Shown in pieces: positions 1 through 7,849 of a DNA stretch of 33,312 nucleotides. This stretch comes from Desulfobulbaceae bacterium (GTDB lineage: Bacteria > Desulfobacterota > Desulfobulbia > Desulfobulbales > Desulfobulbaceae), in NCBI GenBank assembly GCA_011391865.1, contig JAABPV010000086.1, positions 37,744-71,055 on the forward strand. The letters are read 5' to 3'. The notes under the pieces are model-generated. The model did not search any database and was not told the DNA's origin. It was given only the letters and a program-made list of their open reading frames with translations. Positions within the stretch are counted from its first letter, which is position 1. Each line of letters opens with the position of its first letter. Both the position numbers and the translations under genes were made by a program.

Positions 1-984
1 GTTTGCTCGCATGGACATGGCCGCTGCCGCGAGCGTCAGTGCGCAGAGCAGCCGCAGCCAGCCGTCCGCGAGGAGCAGGCCCCAGAGCGGCAGTATCTGG
101 CAGCAGAGCACGAACAGCGTCGCTGCGGCCAGCCCGCTCAGGCGGTAGTCGAGTGCCGCGAAGACATTCTTGCGCAGGCCGCGCACCATCTCACCCACAG
201 AGCCGTACCACGGCACGCTGACGAAATGGCAGCCATTGAGGCATTCCTGCCTGCCGCCGTTCTCTTTAACCAAGCGGCCCAGCAGGATGTCATCCACCGG
301 ACAGAGACGGATGGAGCGGTGGCCGCCGCACTGCGCATAGAGCGAGCGGCGCACGAGGTTGAAGCCGCCGATGCCAAAGAAATAGCGTGGGTCTGGCTCC
401 AGCGTCCGCCAGGGCTTGAAGACCGTCATCAGGCCGGAGAGGCTGTCTGCTGCCAGCATGGCGAGCAGCGGGCTGGGCAGGTCGAGCTGAAAGATGAGGC
501 AGAGATGGTCGAGCCGCTGACTGAGCATCCGTGCCACGGCGCGGCTAACTGTGTCAGAAGCCAGCCGCACGTCCGCGTCCGTGAAGAGGAGAAACTCGCC
601 CTGAGCCTGCTCTGCGCCGAAGTGGAGCGCGTGATTTTTACCCAGCCAGCCGGGCGGCAGTTCCTTGATGTGAACAACGCGCAGCTGCGGATGCCGCGCC
701 GCCATGCGCTCCAGCAGCTCCGGCGTGGCATCGGTGGAGCGGTCGTCGAGAACGATGATCTCTAAGCGGGGATAGTCCAAGGCCAGCACTGAGGCCAGCG
801 CATCCTCAATATGCCGCTCCTCGTTCAAGGCCGGAATAACAACCGAGACCAGCGGCGGCTCCGCGTCAGCCAAGGGCGCGACCGTGTCCAAGAGGGGAAT
901 GCGCCTTGTTGCGGCACGATTCTCCAGCAGAATGAAAAGGGTCAGGGCAAAGACGAGGAACGCGGCGAAGAGGAGGATGTGCAT
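1..984 (-). CDS. Family 2 glycosyltransferase, membrane-anchored, C-terminus beyond the window
   Basis: The frame stays open from about 984 to the window edge (328 codons, no stop). It is a GT-A glycosyltransferase that would transfer a sugar from a nucleotide donor on the cytoplasmic face of the membrane. Visible in order: a hydrophobic N-terminal helix (MHILLFAAFLVFALTLFILL), the fold entry VSVVIPALNEE, the first acidic motif VLDDRSTD, the segment GWLGKNHAL, the metal-binding DXD as TDADV, and an acceptor-side acidic motif VDDILLG. Further hydrophobic stretches follow GSVGEMVRGLRKN, so the C-terminus probably has more membrane helices. The layout resembles HpnB-like enzymes, but the acceptor cannot be told. 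An in-frame ATG at 1014 would add 10 residues; 984 places the membrane helix at the N-terminus as is usual, but neither start has a strong ribosome site. Divergent from glgP. Confidence 0.85.
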   Translation of the reverse strand, partial: MHILLFAAFLVFALTLFILLENRAATRRIPLLDTVAPLADAEPPLVSVVIPALNEERHIEDALASVLALDYPRLEIIVLDDRSTDATPELLERMAARHPQLRVVHIKELPPGWLGKNHALHFGAEQAQGEFLLFTDADVRLASDTVSRAVARMLSQRLDHLCLIFQLDLPSPLLAMLAADSLSGLMTVFKPWRTLEPDPRYFFGIGGFNLVRRSLYAQCGGHRSIRLCPVDDILLGRLVKENGGRQECLNGCHFVSVPWYGSVGEMVRGLRKNVFAALDYRLSGLAAATLFVLCCQILPLWGLLLADGWLRLLCALTLAAAAMSMRAN

Positions 985-1151
985 AGCGCGGTATGACCTT
1001 GGAAGAAGAAACATTGCGCTATGTAATACCATGCAGTAGCACATGCTTGCAAGAGCCAAGCAGCTCTGCGCCGCAGGAGCGGAACATCTTCCGCGCTTGC
1101 GCAGCTTGCAGCTCAGTCGAACGATGCATCGCACTCCCGTGCAACGGCAGA

Positions 1152-1289
1152 TACTTCTCTCGATCAACGGTGCGTACTTCTCCCGATCAACGATGCGTAC
1201 TTCTCCCGTGCAACGCAACGTACTTCTCCCGATCAACGGTGCGTACTTCTCTCGATCAACGGTGAGTACTTCTCTCGATCAACGGTGCG
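1152..1289. repeat. 23-bp tandem repeat array, six contiguous copies
   Basis: Six head-to-tail 23-bp units start at 1152, 1175, 1198, 1221, 1244 and 1267, with consensus TACTTCTCTCGATCAACGG followed by TGCG. The third unit diverges (CCCGTGCAACG replaces CTCGATCAACG). Degenerate units flank the array on the left (about 1106-1151) and a partial one lies on the right (from 1290). There are no unique spacers, so it is not a CRISPR. The unit length is not a multiple of three and no matching gene is present, so it appears noncoding. It lies in the 437-bp divergent region between the glycosyltransferase and glgP. Function unknown: minisatellite or multi-site regulatory array. Confidence 0.85.
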
Positions 1290-1421
1290 TACCCCTCTCA
1301 GCAGCACCGCGAGGGATGCAGGTTGCCGCCCTCTCGAAAAAAGCAGCAAGCAGATTGCAGTTCCACGCCTGATGCGGTACATCTGTACAACAGCAGATGA
1401 ACCTTCCAGCGGAGCATGACC

Positions 1422-3938
1422 ATGAGCGAGCTGTCCCACGACGACCGGAGCCGGCGCGTCAACAAGATCAAGCGGGCCTTTGCCTACAACCTCTTCTGCC
1501 GCCAAGGCGTGACCCCGCGCACGGCCAGCCTGAACGACTACTATTTAGCCGTCTCCTACGCCCTGCGCGACCGGATGCAGCGTCTCTTTGTCAACTCGAT
1601 GGAGAAGCTGCTGGAGAAGAATCCGAAGATCATCTGCTACCTCTCGGCGGAGTTCCTCACTGGCCCGCATCTGCATAACAATTTAGTCAATCTCGGCCTG
1701 TATGATGACTTCGCGCAAGCGGCAGCAGAAAGCGGCCTTGATCTGCGCAAGATCATCAATCATGAGGAAGAGCCTGGCCTCGGCAGCGGCGGTTTAGGAC
1801 GGCTGGCAGCCTGCTACTTAGACTCGCTTTCCACCCTTGAGATCCCGGCTATCGGCTACGGCATCCGCTATGAGTACGGCATGTTCAACCAGCGGATCAT
1901 CAACGGCTGGCAGAAGGAGTTCAGCGACCGCTGGCTGCATCAGGGCAATCCGTGGGAGATCAAGAAACCGGTGATGGCTTGTGAGGTGGGCTTAGGCGGG
2001 CGGACAGAAGTCTACCACACTGAGACTGGTGCCCGCCGTATCCGCTGGAGGCCTGAGCGACTGATCACCGGTGTGCCGTATGACACGCCCGTTCTCGGCT
2101 ACAAGGTCAACACCGTCAATTACCTGCGCCTCTGGAGCACTGAGTCGCACACCTCCTTTGATTTTGCTGAATTCAATACCGGCGACTACTACAGCGCGGT
2201 GGCGGACAAGCTCAAGGCCGAGACCATCACCAAGGTGCTCTATCCCAGCGACGAGCTGCTTGAGGGCAAGCGGCTGCGGCTGGAGCAGCAGTACTTCCTC
2301 GTCTCCTGCTCCTTGCAGGACATGATCCGCCTGCATCTCTCCAGTCATGAGAGCCTGCATAACTTCCACGAGCACTTCCAAGCCCAGCTCAACGACACCC
2401 ACCCGGCGCTGGCAGTGCCGGAGCTGATGCGCCTCTTGGTGGACATTCACTTCTATGACTGGGACGAGGCCTGGGACATCACCCGCAAGACCCTCTGCTA
2501 CACCAACCACACCCTGCTGCCGGAGGCGATGGAGAAATGGCAGCTTGATCTCTTCGGCAGCCTGCTGCCCAGGCATCTGGAGATCATCTTTGAGCTGAAC
2601 CGCTGCTTCCTCGACGAGGTGCGGATCAAATATCCCGGCGACGACGAGCGGCTGCGGCGAATGTCAGTGATTGACGAGGCCGGGCCGCGCTATGTGCGGA
2701 TGGTCAACCTCGCCTGCATGGGCGCAAAGGCGATCAATGGCGTGGCCGCGCTGCACACTGACCTACTGCGCAGGCACACTCTTGCTGACTGGGATGCGAT
2801 GTATCCAGGCAAGATCCGCAATGTCACCAACGGTGTGACCCCGCGCCGTTGGATTGCGGTCAGCAATCCGCGCCTGACTAAGCTGATCACCGAGGCTGTC
2901 GGCGAAAGCTGGCTGACCAATCTCGACGAGCTGCGCCAGCTGGAGAAGCTGGCCGATGACGCGGCCTTCCAAGAGGCGTGGCGCAGGGTCAAGGAGGCGA
3001 ACAAAGGCGATTTCAGCGAGCTGATCAGCTGCCGCGACCACATCTGCGTTGATCCTGCCGTGATGTTTGACGTGCAGGTCAAGCGCATTCATGAGTACAA
3101 ACGGCAGCACCTGAACATTCTCCACATCATCACCCTCTACAGCCGGATCAAGGCTGATCCGAACCTGAGCATCACCCCGCGCTTCTTCATCTTCGGCGGC
3201 AAGGCCGCGCCAGGCTATTTCATAGCCAAGCTGATCATCAAACTGATCAACTCCGTGGCTCAGGTGATCAACAACGACCCGGCGGTGCGCGGCCAGCTCA
3301 AGGTCTTCTTCATCCCTAACTACAGCGTCAAGATCGGCCACCTCGTTTACCCGATGGCCAATCTCTCCGAGCAGATCTCGCAGGCGGGCATGGAGGCTTC
3401 CGGCACCGGCAACATGAAGTTCTCCATGAACGGCGCGCTGACCATCGGCACCTTGGACGGCGCGAATGTCGAAATCCGGCAGGAGGTCGGCGCGGAGAAC
3501 TTCTTCCTCTTCGGCCTGAACGTGGAAGAGGCGATGGAGCTGCGGCGGCAGGGCTACCGGCCTTGGGACTATTACCAGCACAACGAGAGCCTGCGGGCGG
3601 CCATCGACCTGATTCAAGGCGGCCATTTCAGCTCCGGCGACCGCGAGCTGTTCCGCCCGGTGCTTGACTCACTGCTCTACGACGACCGCTACATGCTGCT
3701 GGCCGACTATCAGGACTACATCGACTGCCAGCAGCGGGTCAGCGACCTCTTCGCCGACCGCAAAGCCTGGACGCGGACATCGATTCTCAATGCCGCCCGC
3801 ATGGGCAGGTTCTCCTCCGACCGCTCCATTCTCGACTACAGCCGCAAGGTCTGGGACGTGCAGCCCTGCCCGGTCGAGCTGAAATCGCAGGAGCTGCCAG
3901 AGGACGGCATCCTTTTTCATCCTAAAACGCAGGGCTGA
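1422..3938 (+). CDS. glgP: Glycogen/starch phosphorylase
   Basis: GlgP releases glucose-1-phosphate from the non-reducing ends of glycogen by phosphorolysis, using pyridoxal phosphate, in the cytoplasm. The 838-residue product is full length for the family (about 800-850). The phosphorylase signature EASGTGNMKFSMNGALTIG is present, with the PLP lysine in GNMK at about residue 666. Other family blocks visible are YLSAEFLTG, GSGGLGRLAACYLDSL, the QLNDTHPALAVPELMR segment and VNLACMGAKAINGVAALH. An in-frame ATG at 1416 lies only one base after GGAG (1411-1414), while the ATG at 1422 has it seven bases upstream, so 1422 is chosen. No other glycogen gene adjoins it, so it is probably transcribed alone from the repeat-bearing region upstream. 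Codon use is GC-rich and core-like. Confidence 0.97.
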   Translation: MSELSHDDRSRRVNKIKRAFAYNLFCRQGVTPRTASLNDYYLAVSYALRDRMQRLFVNSMEKLLEKNPKIICYLSAEFLTGPHLHNNLVNLGLYDDFAQAAAESGLDLRKIINHEEEPGLGSGGLGRLAACYLDSLSTLEIPAIGYGIRYEYGMFNQRIINGWQKEFSDRWLHQGNPWEIKKPVMACEVGLGGRTEVYHTETGARRIRWRPERLITGVPYDTPVLGYKVNTVNYLRLWSTESHTSFDFAEFNTGDYYSAVADKLKAETITKVLYPSDELLEGKRLRLEQQYFLVSCSLQDMIRLHLSSHESLHNFHEHFQAQLNDTHPALAVPELMRLLVDIHFYDWDEAWDITRKTLCYTNHTLLPEAMEKWQLDLFGSLLPRHLEIIFELNRCFLDEVRIKYPGDDERLRRMSVIDEAGPRYVRMVNLACMGAKAINGVAALHTDLLRRHTLADWDAMYPGKIRNVTNGVTPRRWIAVSNPRLTKLITEAVGESWLTNLDELRQLEKLADDAAFQEAWRRVKEANKGDFSELISCRDHICVDPAVMFDVQVKRIHEYKRQHLNILHIITLYSRIKADPNLSITPRFFIFGGKAAPGYFIAKLIIKLINSVAQVINNDPAVRGQLKVFFIPNYSVKIGHLVYPMANLSEQISQAGMEASGTGNMKFSMNGALTIGTLDGANVEIRQEVGAENFFLFGLNVEEAMELRRQGYRPWDYYQHNESLRAAIDLIQGGHFSSGDRELFRPVLDSLLYDDRYMLLADYQDYIDCQQRVSDLFADRKAWTRTSILNAARMGRFSSDRSILDYSRKVWDVQPCPVELKSQELPEDGILFHPKTQG

Positions 3939-4074
3939 ACGGCGAATTTTTGTTGCAATTTCCGGCAGGGGAAGTAATCTGTGGCGCGGAAGAAAAGTGT
4001 CTTGCTGTTGATGCGCGGGCGGGAAACCCGCAGCTGCAAAGTCTTCCGTGCAAGATCGAGTCTGAGGTTTGATT

Positions 4075-4680
4075 ATGCCCTACAGCGATTTCACCTTAAA
4101 GAAAGCCAAAGAGCAGCTTGGCATAAAAGTGGTGGAAGATCAGGATTTATTCGCTTCTGTCCCGGAGATTTCCATCAGCGAATATTTGTCGGCAACACTG
4201 AAATACAACGTTCCTGTGGCTTTGGCTGTCGGCACGGAGAAGATACGTTCCGAGCTGATTATTGCCAATGTTCTGCTTGAAGTGCGGCGGCTGATGGATG
4301 ATCAGATCAGTTTCTTTTCCGGGGTCAATCTCGATATTGACAAGCAGAAGGAATTGAACGGTTTTTGTGATTTTGTCATCAGCAAGTCGCCGGAGCAGTA
4401 TTATCTGAATGCGCCGCTTGTCGCCATTGTTGAGGCAAAGAATGAATACATAGGCGGCGGTTTAGGCCAGTGCATCGCCGAGATGTTTGCGGCACAGATT
4501 TTCAATGCGCAGGAAGGACGGCCTCTGCCAAAGGCCTACGGCGCGGTGACAACGGGGAATGCTTGGAAATTCTTGAAATATGAGAATGGCGCGGCATACA
4601 TTGACCTGCCGGAATATCATATAGCCAATCCTGGCAAGATTATCGGCATTCTGGCGGCGATGGTCAGACTGGAGGCGTGA
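4075..4680 (+). CDS. Conserved hypothetical protein with PD-(D/E)XK nuclease-like motif
   Basis: A 201-residue protein not recognised by name. The motif pattern fits the PD-(D/E)XK fold: a helix with E60 (EKIRSELIIANVLLEV), then D99 in GFCDFVISKS, then E120-x-K122 in APLVAIVEAKNEYI, followed by a glutamine-containing helix (GQCIAEMFAAQ). This resembles the N-terminal nuclease domain of HsdR-type restriction subunits, but the motor domains are absent. A stand-alone nuclease, a restriction-related protein or a non-catalytic member are all possible. A TTG at 4069 is in frame, but TGAGG at 4063-4067 has proper spacing only to the ATG at 4075. It begins the accessory stretch after glgP. The catalytic reading is inference from motifs. 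Confidence 0.7.
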   Translation: MPYSDFTLKKAKEQLGIKVVEDQDLFASVPEISISEYLSATLKYNVPVALAVGTEKIRSELIIANVLLEVRRLMDDQISFFSGVNLDIDKQKELNGFCDFVISKSPEQYYLNAPLVAIVEAKNEYIGGGLGQCIAEMFAAQIFNAQEGRPLPKAYGAVTTGNAWKFLKYENGAAYIDLPEYHIANPGKIIGILAAMVRLEA

Positions 4681-4691
4681 GGAGCCAGAGA

Positions 4692-4723
4692 GCAAGAGCG
4701 TATGGTATTTATCTCGCTCTTGC
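4692..4723 (+). terminator. Hairpin after the PD-(D/E)XK-like gene, possible terminator
   Basis: A perfect 9-bp inverted repeat, GCAAGAGCG (4692-4700) and CGCTCTTGC (4715-4723), encloses a 14-nt loop and starts 12 nt after the stop codon at 4680. No U-run follows, so intrinsic termination is uncertain. It may only be a transcript-end structure. Confidence 0.35.
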
Positions 4724-4731
4724 AGGAAGAA

Positions 4732-4861
4732 ATCGCGAGGCTGATGTTTTATCGCAGAGGCTTGCGTTAGAGTCGCAGGCGGTTGATTTTTAATCGCAGG
4801 CACCGGAAGCAAGAAATCGTGGGCTTGTGAGAAAAAATCGGAGGCCCGCAGGAAAGAATCT
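4732..4861. repeat. Degenerate tandem repeats of about 21 bp
   Basis: Variants of ATCGCAGGC recur at 4732 (ATCGCGAGG), 4751 (ATCGCAGAGG), about 4771 (GTCGCAGGC), 4793 (ATCGCAGGC), 4816 (ATCGTGGGC), 4837 (ATCGGAGGC) and 4858 (ATCTACCTC), spaced 19-23 bp. The stretch between the genes ending at 4680 and starting at 4938 is otherwise noncoding. Because the spacing averages 21 bp it could be a decayed coding segment with a seven-residue repeat, but stops interrupt the plus frame, so a noncoding array is favoured. Confidence 0.5.
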
Positions 4862-4937
4862 ACCTCGCGCAGAAAAACTTACTCATGCCGATTCGTAATA
4901 TCGGCCTAACGATAAAAAAAATCAGGAGGACGTGATC

Positions 4938-5285
4938 ATGCTGACAAACAGCATTCCCAAGCTGCTTCAGGAGGCGGGAGAGGTGCGGCAGGCTTTGGCG
5001 GCAATAGGCGAGGGCCTGCCCGCTGAAATTTCAGCGGCGGCGATGGGGGCAAAGATTGCCGAGCTGGAAGCAGTGGTCGCCGATCTGGACGCGAATAATG
5101 TGGAGCGGACGCGGCTGGTCAATCTCAAGAAGGACAAGGCCGAGGTGGTGAGCGATTACGTTGTGCAGTCGCGGGCAGTAGTCAAGGGGATTTTCGGCGC
5201 GGACTCCTATGAATACGACATGGTTGGCGGCACAAGGGCAAGCGAGCGGAGCAGGCCGAAGAAGAAGGATAAGCCAACGGCGTGA
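4938..5285 (+). CDS. Small conserved hypothetical protein, 115 aa
   Basis: Function not recognised. The N-terminal two thirds is predicted helical and alanine/glutamate-rich (PKLLQEAGEVRQALAAIG; AKIAELEAVVADLDANN), which suggests a coiled coil or helical bundle. The C-terminus carries the basic tail EYDMVGGTRASERSRPKKKD, a tail type seen in families of small bacterial proteins of unknown role. The start is the ATG at 4938, because AGGAGGA (4924-4930) has seven-base spacing to it but only one base to the in-frame GTG at 4932. Its last 76 bp (5210-5285) recur almost exactly at 5862-5937, just upstream of the TIR-like gene. Confidence 0.75.
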   Translation: MLTNSIPKLLQEAGEVRQALAAIGEGLPAEISAAAMGAKIAELEAVVADLDANNVERTRLVNLKKDKAEVVSDYVVQSRAVVKGIFGADSYEYDMVGGTRASERSRPKKKDKPTA

Positions 5286-5324
5286 TTGACAGGCAGAACA
5301 ACAGAAAACTGCCGTAATAAGAGC

Positions 5325-5600
5325 ATGGAAGCAGCGGTCGTCTGGACAGATTATATGCAATACCGCCTTAATCTGCGGGGATTCAATCCTGTCATTATTG
5401 AGGAAATTCTACGCTATTCTTCAGAGCGGTATTTTGACACCATGACAGAACGTGCGGTTGCGGTCGGTCGGCACGGCGATGTTCTTGTCATGGTGCCGTA
5501 TGAAATCAAGGACAATGCCATCATTCCCGTGACCATTCATGCTGCTGACCGCAAACAGATTACGGCGAGAATCAAATCTGGGAGGTTCATAAATGACTGA
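5325..5600 (+). CDS. DUF4258-like small protein, probable partner of DUF2283
   Basis: A 91-residue protein whose second half has the strand pattern and RAVAVGRHGDVLVMVPYEI / KSGRF elements of DUF4258/BrnT-like small proteins, which are often encoded just before a DUF2283 protein. Such pairs have been proposed to act like toxin-antitoxin modules; activity here is inferred only. The stop codon lies inside the start of the DUF2283 gene (8-bp overlap), so the two are translationally coupled. The frame could start at a TTG (5286), but the ATG at 5325 gives the conserved length. The ribosome site is weak. The pair lies exactly between the two copies of the 76-bp repeat. Confidence 0.65.
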   Translation: MEAAVVWTDYMQYRLNLRGFNPVIIEEILRYSSERYFDTMTERAVAVGRHGDVLVMVPYEIKDNAIIPVTIHAADRKQITARIKSGRFIND

Positions 5601-5829
5601 AGGCCGCATGTCGTATTTTGCTCAGGAAGATGTGCTGCATCTTGCCTTGTCGGATGAGGAGGAGGCGGGCAGCGTGGAGGTCGGCCCGAACATCACGGCG
5701 GAGCTGAACGCCGCTGGCGAGCTGATCGGGATTGAGATTTTAAGTGCGAGCGCGTTCATCCGGGATTCGGTGCTGGACAGCGTGCAGGCGCGGCTGCTTC
5801 AGTTGGGGAGAAGAGCGGCGGCGGTATGA
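5593..5829 (+). CDS. DUF2283 family protein
   Basis: A 78-residue protein matching the DUF2283 pattern: an opening strand ending in DVLHLALSDEEEAG, then VEVGPNITAELNAAGELIGIEIL, the typical alternation of short strands with an -N-x-x-G-x-L-I-G-I-E-I/L core. A strong ribosome site (GGGAGG, 5580-5585) sits seven bases before the ATG at 5593; an internal ATG at 5608 is a possible alternative. The start overlaps the upstream DUF4258-like gene. The biochemical role of DUF2283 is not established. An antidote role to the upstream product is the usual guess. Confidence 0.75.
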   Translation: MTEGRMSYFAQEDVLHLALSDEEEAGSVEVGPNITAELNAAGELIGIEILSASAFIRDSVLDSVQARLLQLGRRAAAV

Positions 5830-5861
5830 AGTGGGTGCAGTCTGTCGAGCAGAGATTTCTT

Positions 5862-5937
5862 TGAATACGACATGGTTGGCGGCACAAGGGCAAGCGAGCG
5901 GAGCAGGCCGAAGAAGAAGGATAAGCCGACGGCGTGA
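5862..5937 (+). pseudogene. Duplicated 3' end of the 115-aa gene (direct repeat of 5210-5285)
   Basis: These 76 bp match 5210-5285 with one difference (AAGCCG against AAGCCA, synonymous). The match starts at the codons for E-Y-D-M and ends precisely at the TGA stop; flanks on both sides differ. The frame upstream (SRDFF against ADSY) has no start codon before a stop at about 5827. It is therefore a headless gene end, from a duplication or from a paralogous allele. It precedes the TIR-like gene by 106 bp. Confidence 0.85.
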
Positions 5938-5956
5938 AGGGCTACGCAGTAATGCG

Positions 5957-5984
5957 GCATGGGCGAAAAATTTTTCGCCCATGC
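5957..5984. repeat. Perfect 28-bp palindrome
   Basis: GCATGGGCGAAAAA is followed directly by its exact complement TTTTTCGCCCATGC, with no loop. It lies between the duplicated gene end and the TIR-like gene. The arm is shared, with one extra C, by the hairpin at 30456-30500, so the two look like members of a dispersed palindromic repeat family. It could act as a transcription terminator in both directions (A5/T5 centre) or as a binding site. Confidence 0.8.
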
Positions 5985-6043
5985 GTGAGTTAGGGAACTG
6001 CTTCGCACTCTTGAATTTACTTTACTAATGGAAGTGTTAAAAT

Positions 6044-7324
6044 ATGCCAGCAACAATCTTCTACTCGTGGCAGAGCGATTCAGACAAATCAGTCAATCGC
6101 AATTTCATTGAGGATGCACTCAAAAAAGCCATTCGGCAACTGAACCGCAATGAAGATGTTCTTTCGGCCATGCGTGATGAAGACAGCGTGGAGTTTGACA
6201 AAGACACGCAGGGAGTTCCCGGCAGCCCTCCTATTGTTGAGACGATTCTGGAAAAAATATCCAACGCAGCGGTGTTCGTTCCTGATTTGACCTTTGTTGG
6301 CACGTCGTCCGCTGGCCGCGCCTTGCCAAATCCAAACGTGCTGATTGAATACGGATGGGCTTTGAATGCCCTTGGACACCGCCGCATTGTGTCCGTTATG
6401 AATACGGCGTTTGGAGAGCCTACGGAAAGAACGATGTCGTTTGACATGCGCCATTTGCGGCACCCGATCACCTATCATCTTTCTGAAACAGATGGGCCGG
6501 AGCAAAAGAAGAAAGTCAAAGATGAACTCGCCAAGGATTTGGAACGCGCCCTTGCCACTGTCTTCAAGCAAATGCCAGCAGAGGATGCAGATGCAAATGC
6601 CTTTGTCGGCCAACCCGCAACGTTTAGTCCATCAGCATTCTGGGAGAAGGGCGAGACATTCAGTTTCAACAACGAGCGCATTTCGATACCTGATGTTCCA
6701 AGAATGTTCCTTCGCCTCATTCCAAATAAACCGCTGGTATCAATTGAAACAAGCAAGCAGGTGCTGGAGTTAATCAAGTTCACTAGCCTGAAGCCGATGA
6801 GTGATGGCAATATTGACTGGTTTTATGAACGGAATAAATATGGTGCATTCTCAATCGCCCAGCATGAATGGGGCTTAGTCAGGCATCTCTCTCAACTGTT
6901 CAAAACAGGGGAAATATGGGGTGTTGACTGTTGGACACTAGATCGAGAACTTGTACTCCGACATGACCATTATCCTTATCTTCTTGATTTAAATCCAGGA
7001 GTCCCAGGAGTCTTCCCGTGCGCCTTCTTTGAAGAGGTATTCATCAAGACACTCGAAAATTACCTGAAATTTGTCCGTGAAAAAATCCAGTTATCTCTTC
7101 CAGTAAAACTAACTGTCGGCGCGACAGATGTTAAAGGATTCATGATGGCAAAAGGTTATGGAGTTAGTAGCCGTTTTCTTGGAAACGTTGTTGAAGAGCA
7201 TCTCATCAAGGAAATGATTATTGACAATTACGATACGCCTCCTCGAACAATTTTGAGGCCATTTTTCGAGTACGTGTGGGAAGAATGCGGACTGACTCGC
7301 CCTGACAAGGAAAGTCTTGGTTAG
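6044..7324 (+). CDS. TIR-like domain protein, putative defence effector
   Basis: A 426-residue protein. The N-terminal 150 residues have a TIR-like pattern: a first strand with IFYSWQSDSD, the helix NRNFIEDALKKAI, the loop DTQGVPGSPPIVETILEKI, the strand AAVFVPDLTFVG, then NPNVLIEYGWALNALG followed by RIVSVMN. E102 in LIEYGWAL sits where TIR NADases keep the catalytic glutamate. The C-terminal 250 residues are not recognised and may sense a trigger. TIR-like proteins of this kind occur in anti-phage and NAD-depletion systems; a role here is inference. The start is the ATG at 6044, with GGAAG nine bases upstream. It follows the duplicated gene end and the palindrome and precedes a toxin-antitoxin pair. 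Base composition is lower in GC than in the flanking core genes. Confidence 0.7.
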   Translation: MPATIFYSWQSDSDKSVNRNFIEDALKKAIRQLNRNEDVLSAMRDEDSVEFDKDTQGVPGSPPIVETILEKISNAAVFVPDLTFVGTSSAGRALPNPNVLIEYGWALNALGHRRIVSVMNTAFGEPTERTMSFDMRHLRHPITYHLSETDGPEQKKKVKDELAKDLERALATVFKQMPAEDADANAFVGQPATFSPSAFWEKGETFSFNNERISIPDVPRMFLRLIPNKPLVSIETSKQVLELIKFTSLKPMSDGNIDWFYERNKYGAFSIAQHEWGLVRHLSQLFKTGEIWGVDCWTLDRELVLRHDHYPYLLDLNPGVPGVFPCAFFEEVFIKTLENYLKFVREKIQLSLPVKLTVGATDVKGFMMAKGYGVSSRFLGNVVEEHLIKEMIIDNYDTPPRTILRPFFEYVWEECGLTRPDKESLG

Positions 7325-7379
7325 CAGCGTAAATTCAATAGAACCTTGGCAGTTCACTTGATATTAGGAGAAAGAAAAT

Positions 7380-7574
7380 ATGGCTGCGTCAGAGATAGGC
7401 ATCATAGAACGGCTTGATCAGGAAGACAAGGAGAAGGTTTCGTACTTTATTCGCCTGCTGCTGAACAAGTCAAAATATCAGCAATTAAAGAAAGAAGTTA
7501 TGTCTCGACGGGAAGAAATAAAATCTGGCGAGACAATATCGCATGAAGACTTGTGGAAACAGATGAATGTTTAA
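7380..7574 (+). CDS. Type II antitoxin of a RelE-type pair
   Basis: A 64-residue, charged, mostly helical protein (LDQEDKEKVSYFIRLLL; YQQLKKEVMSRREEIKSGE) that ends ISHEDLWKQMNV. Size, composition and the 8-bp overlap with the downstream RelE-like gene mark it as the antitoxin. It would bind the toxin through its C-terminus and, as is usual for such pairs, could repress its own promoter. AGGAGA lies at the right distance before the ATG at 7380. The exact antitoxin family (RelB- or DUF-type) cannot be named. The DNA is AT-richer than dnaX downstream, which fits acquisition. Confidence 0.75.
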   Translation: MAASEIGIIERLDQEDKEKVSYFIRLLLNKSKYQQLKKEVMSRREEIKSGETISHEDLWKQMNV

Positions 7575-7821
7575 GATCATCTACGCGAAAAGCGTCTTCA
7601 AAGATTTGAGAAAGATCGCTACTGATCAGCTTCCTGTCATCAAAGAAGGAATTGATGATCTTGATAAATTTCCTAATATTTCTCAGTTAAAACATCTGAA
7701 AAATCACTCTGTCGCAGAGTATCGGCTGCGTGTGGGCAATTACAGAGTGCTTTTTGATGTCAACTGGGAGCAGAAGGAAATACACATTTTAAAGATAGGA
7801 CATCGGCGAGATGTCTATTGA
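7567..7821 (+). CDS. RelE/ParE-family toxin
   Basis: An 84-residue protein with the RelE/ParE fold signature: an opening strand FKIIYAKSVFKDLRKI, a helical hairpin, then SVAEYRLRVGNYRVLFDV and the closing strand IHILKIGHRRDVY. RelE members cleave mRNA in the ribosomal A site, and ParE members poison gyrase. The conserved Arg in YRLRVGNYR and the C-terminal HRRDVY favour the RelE side, but this is not decisive. Its ATG overlaps the antitoxin stop, so the two are cotranslated. Only 28 bp separate it from dnaX. Confidence 0.85.
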   Translation: MFKIIYAKSVFKDLRKIATDQLPVIKEGIDDLDKFPNISQLKHLKNHSVAEYRLRVGNYRVLFDVNWEQKEIHILKIGHRRDVY

Positions 7822-7849
7822 TCAGAATTTTTCTATCCTCTGAACCGCC

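Noticed and set aside
226-765. Long plus-strand open frame
   Set aside because: It is the complement of the glycosyltransferase, which has clear GT2 motifs on the minus strand.
1152-1289. Possible CRISPR array
   Set aside because: Repeats are contiguous without spacers, and no cas genes are present.
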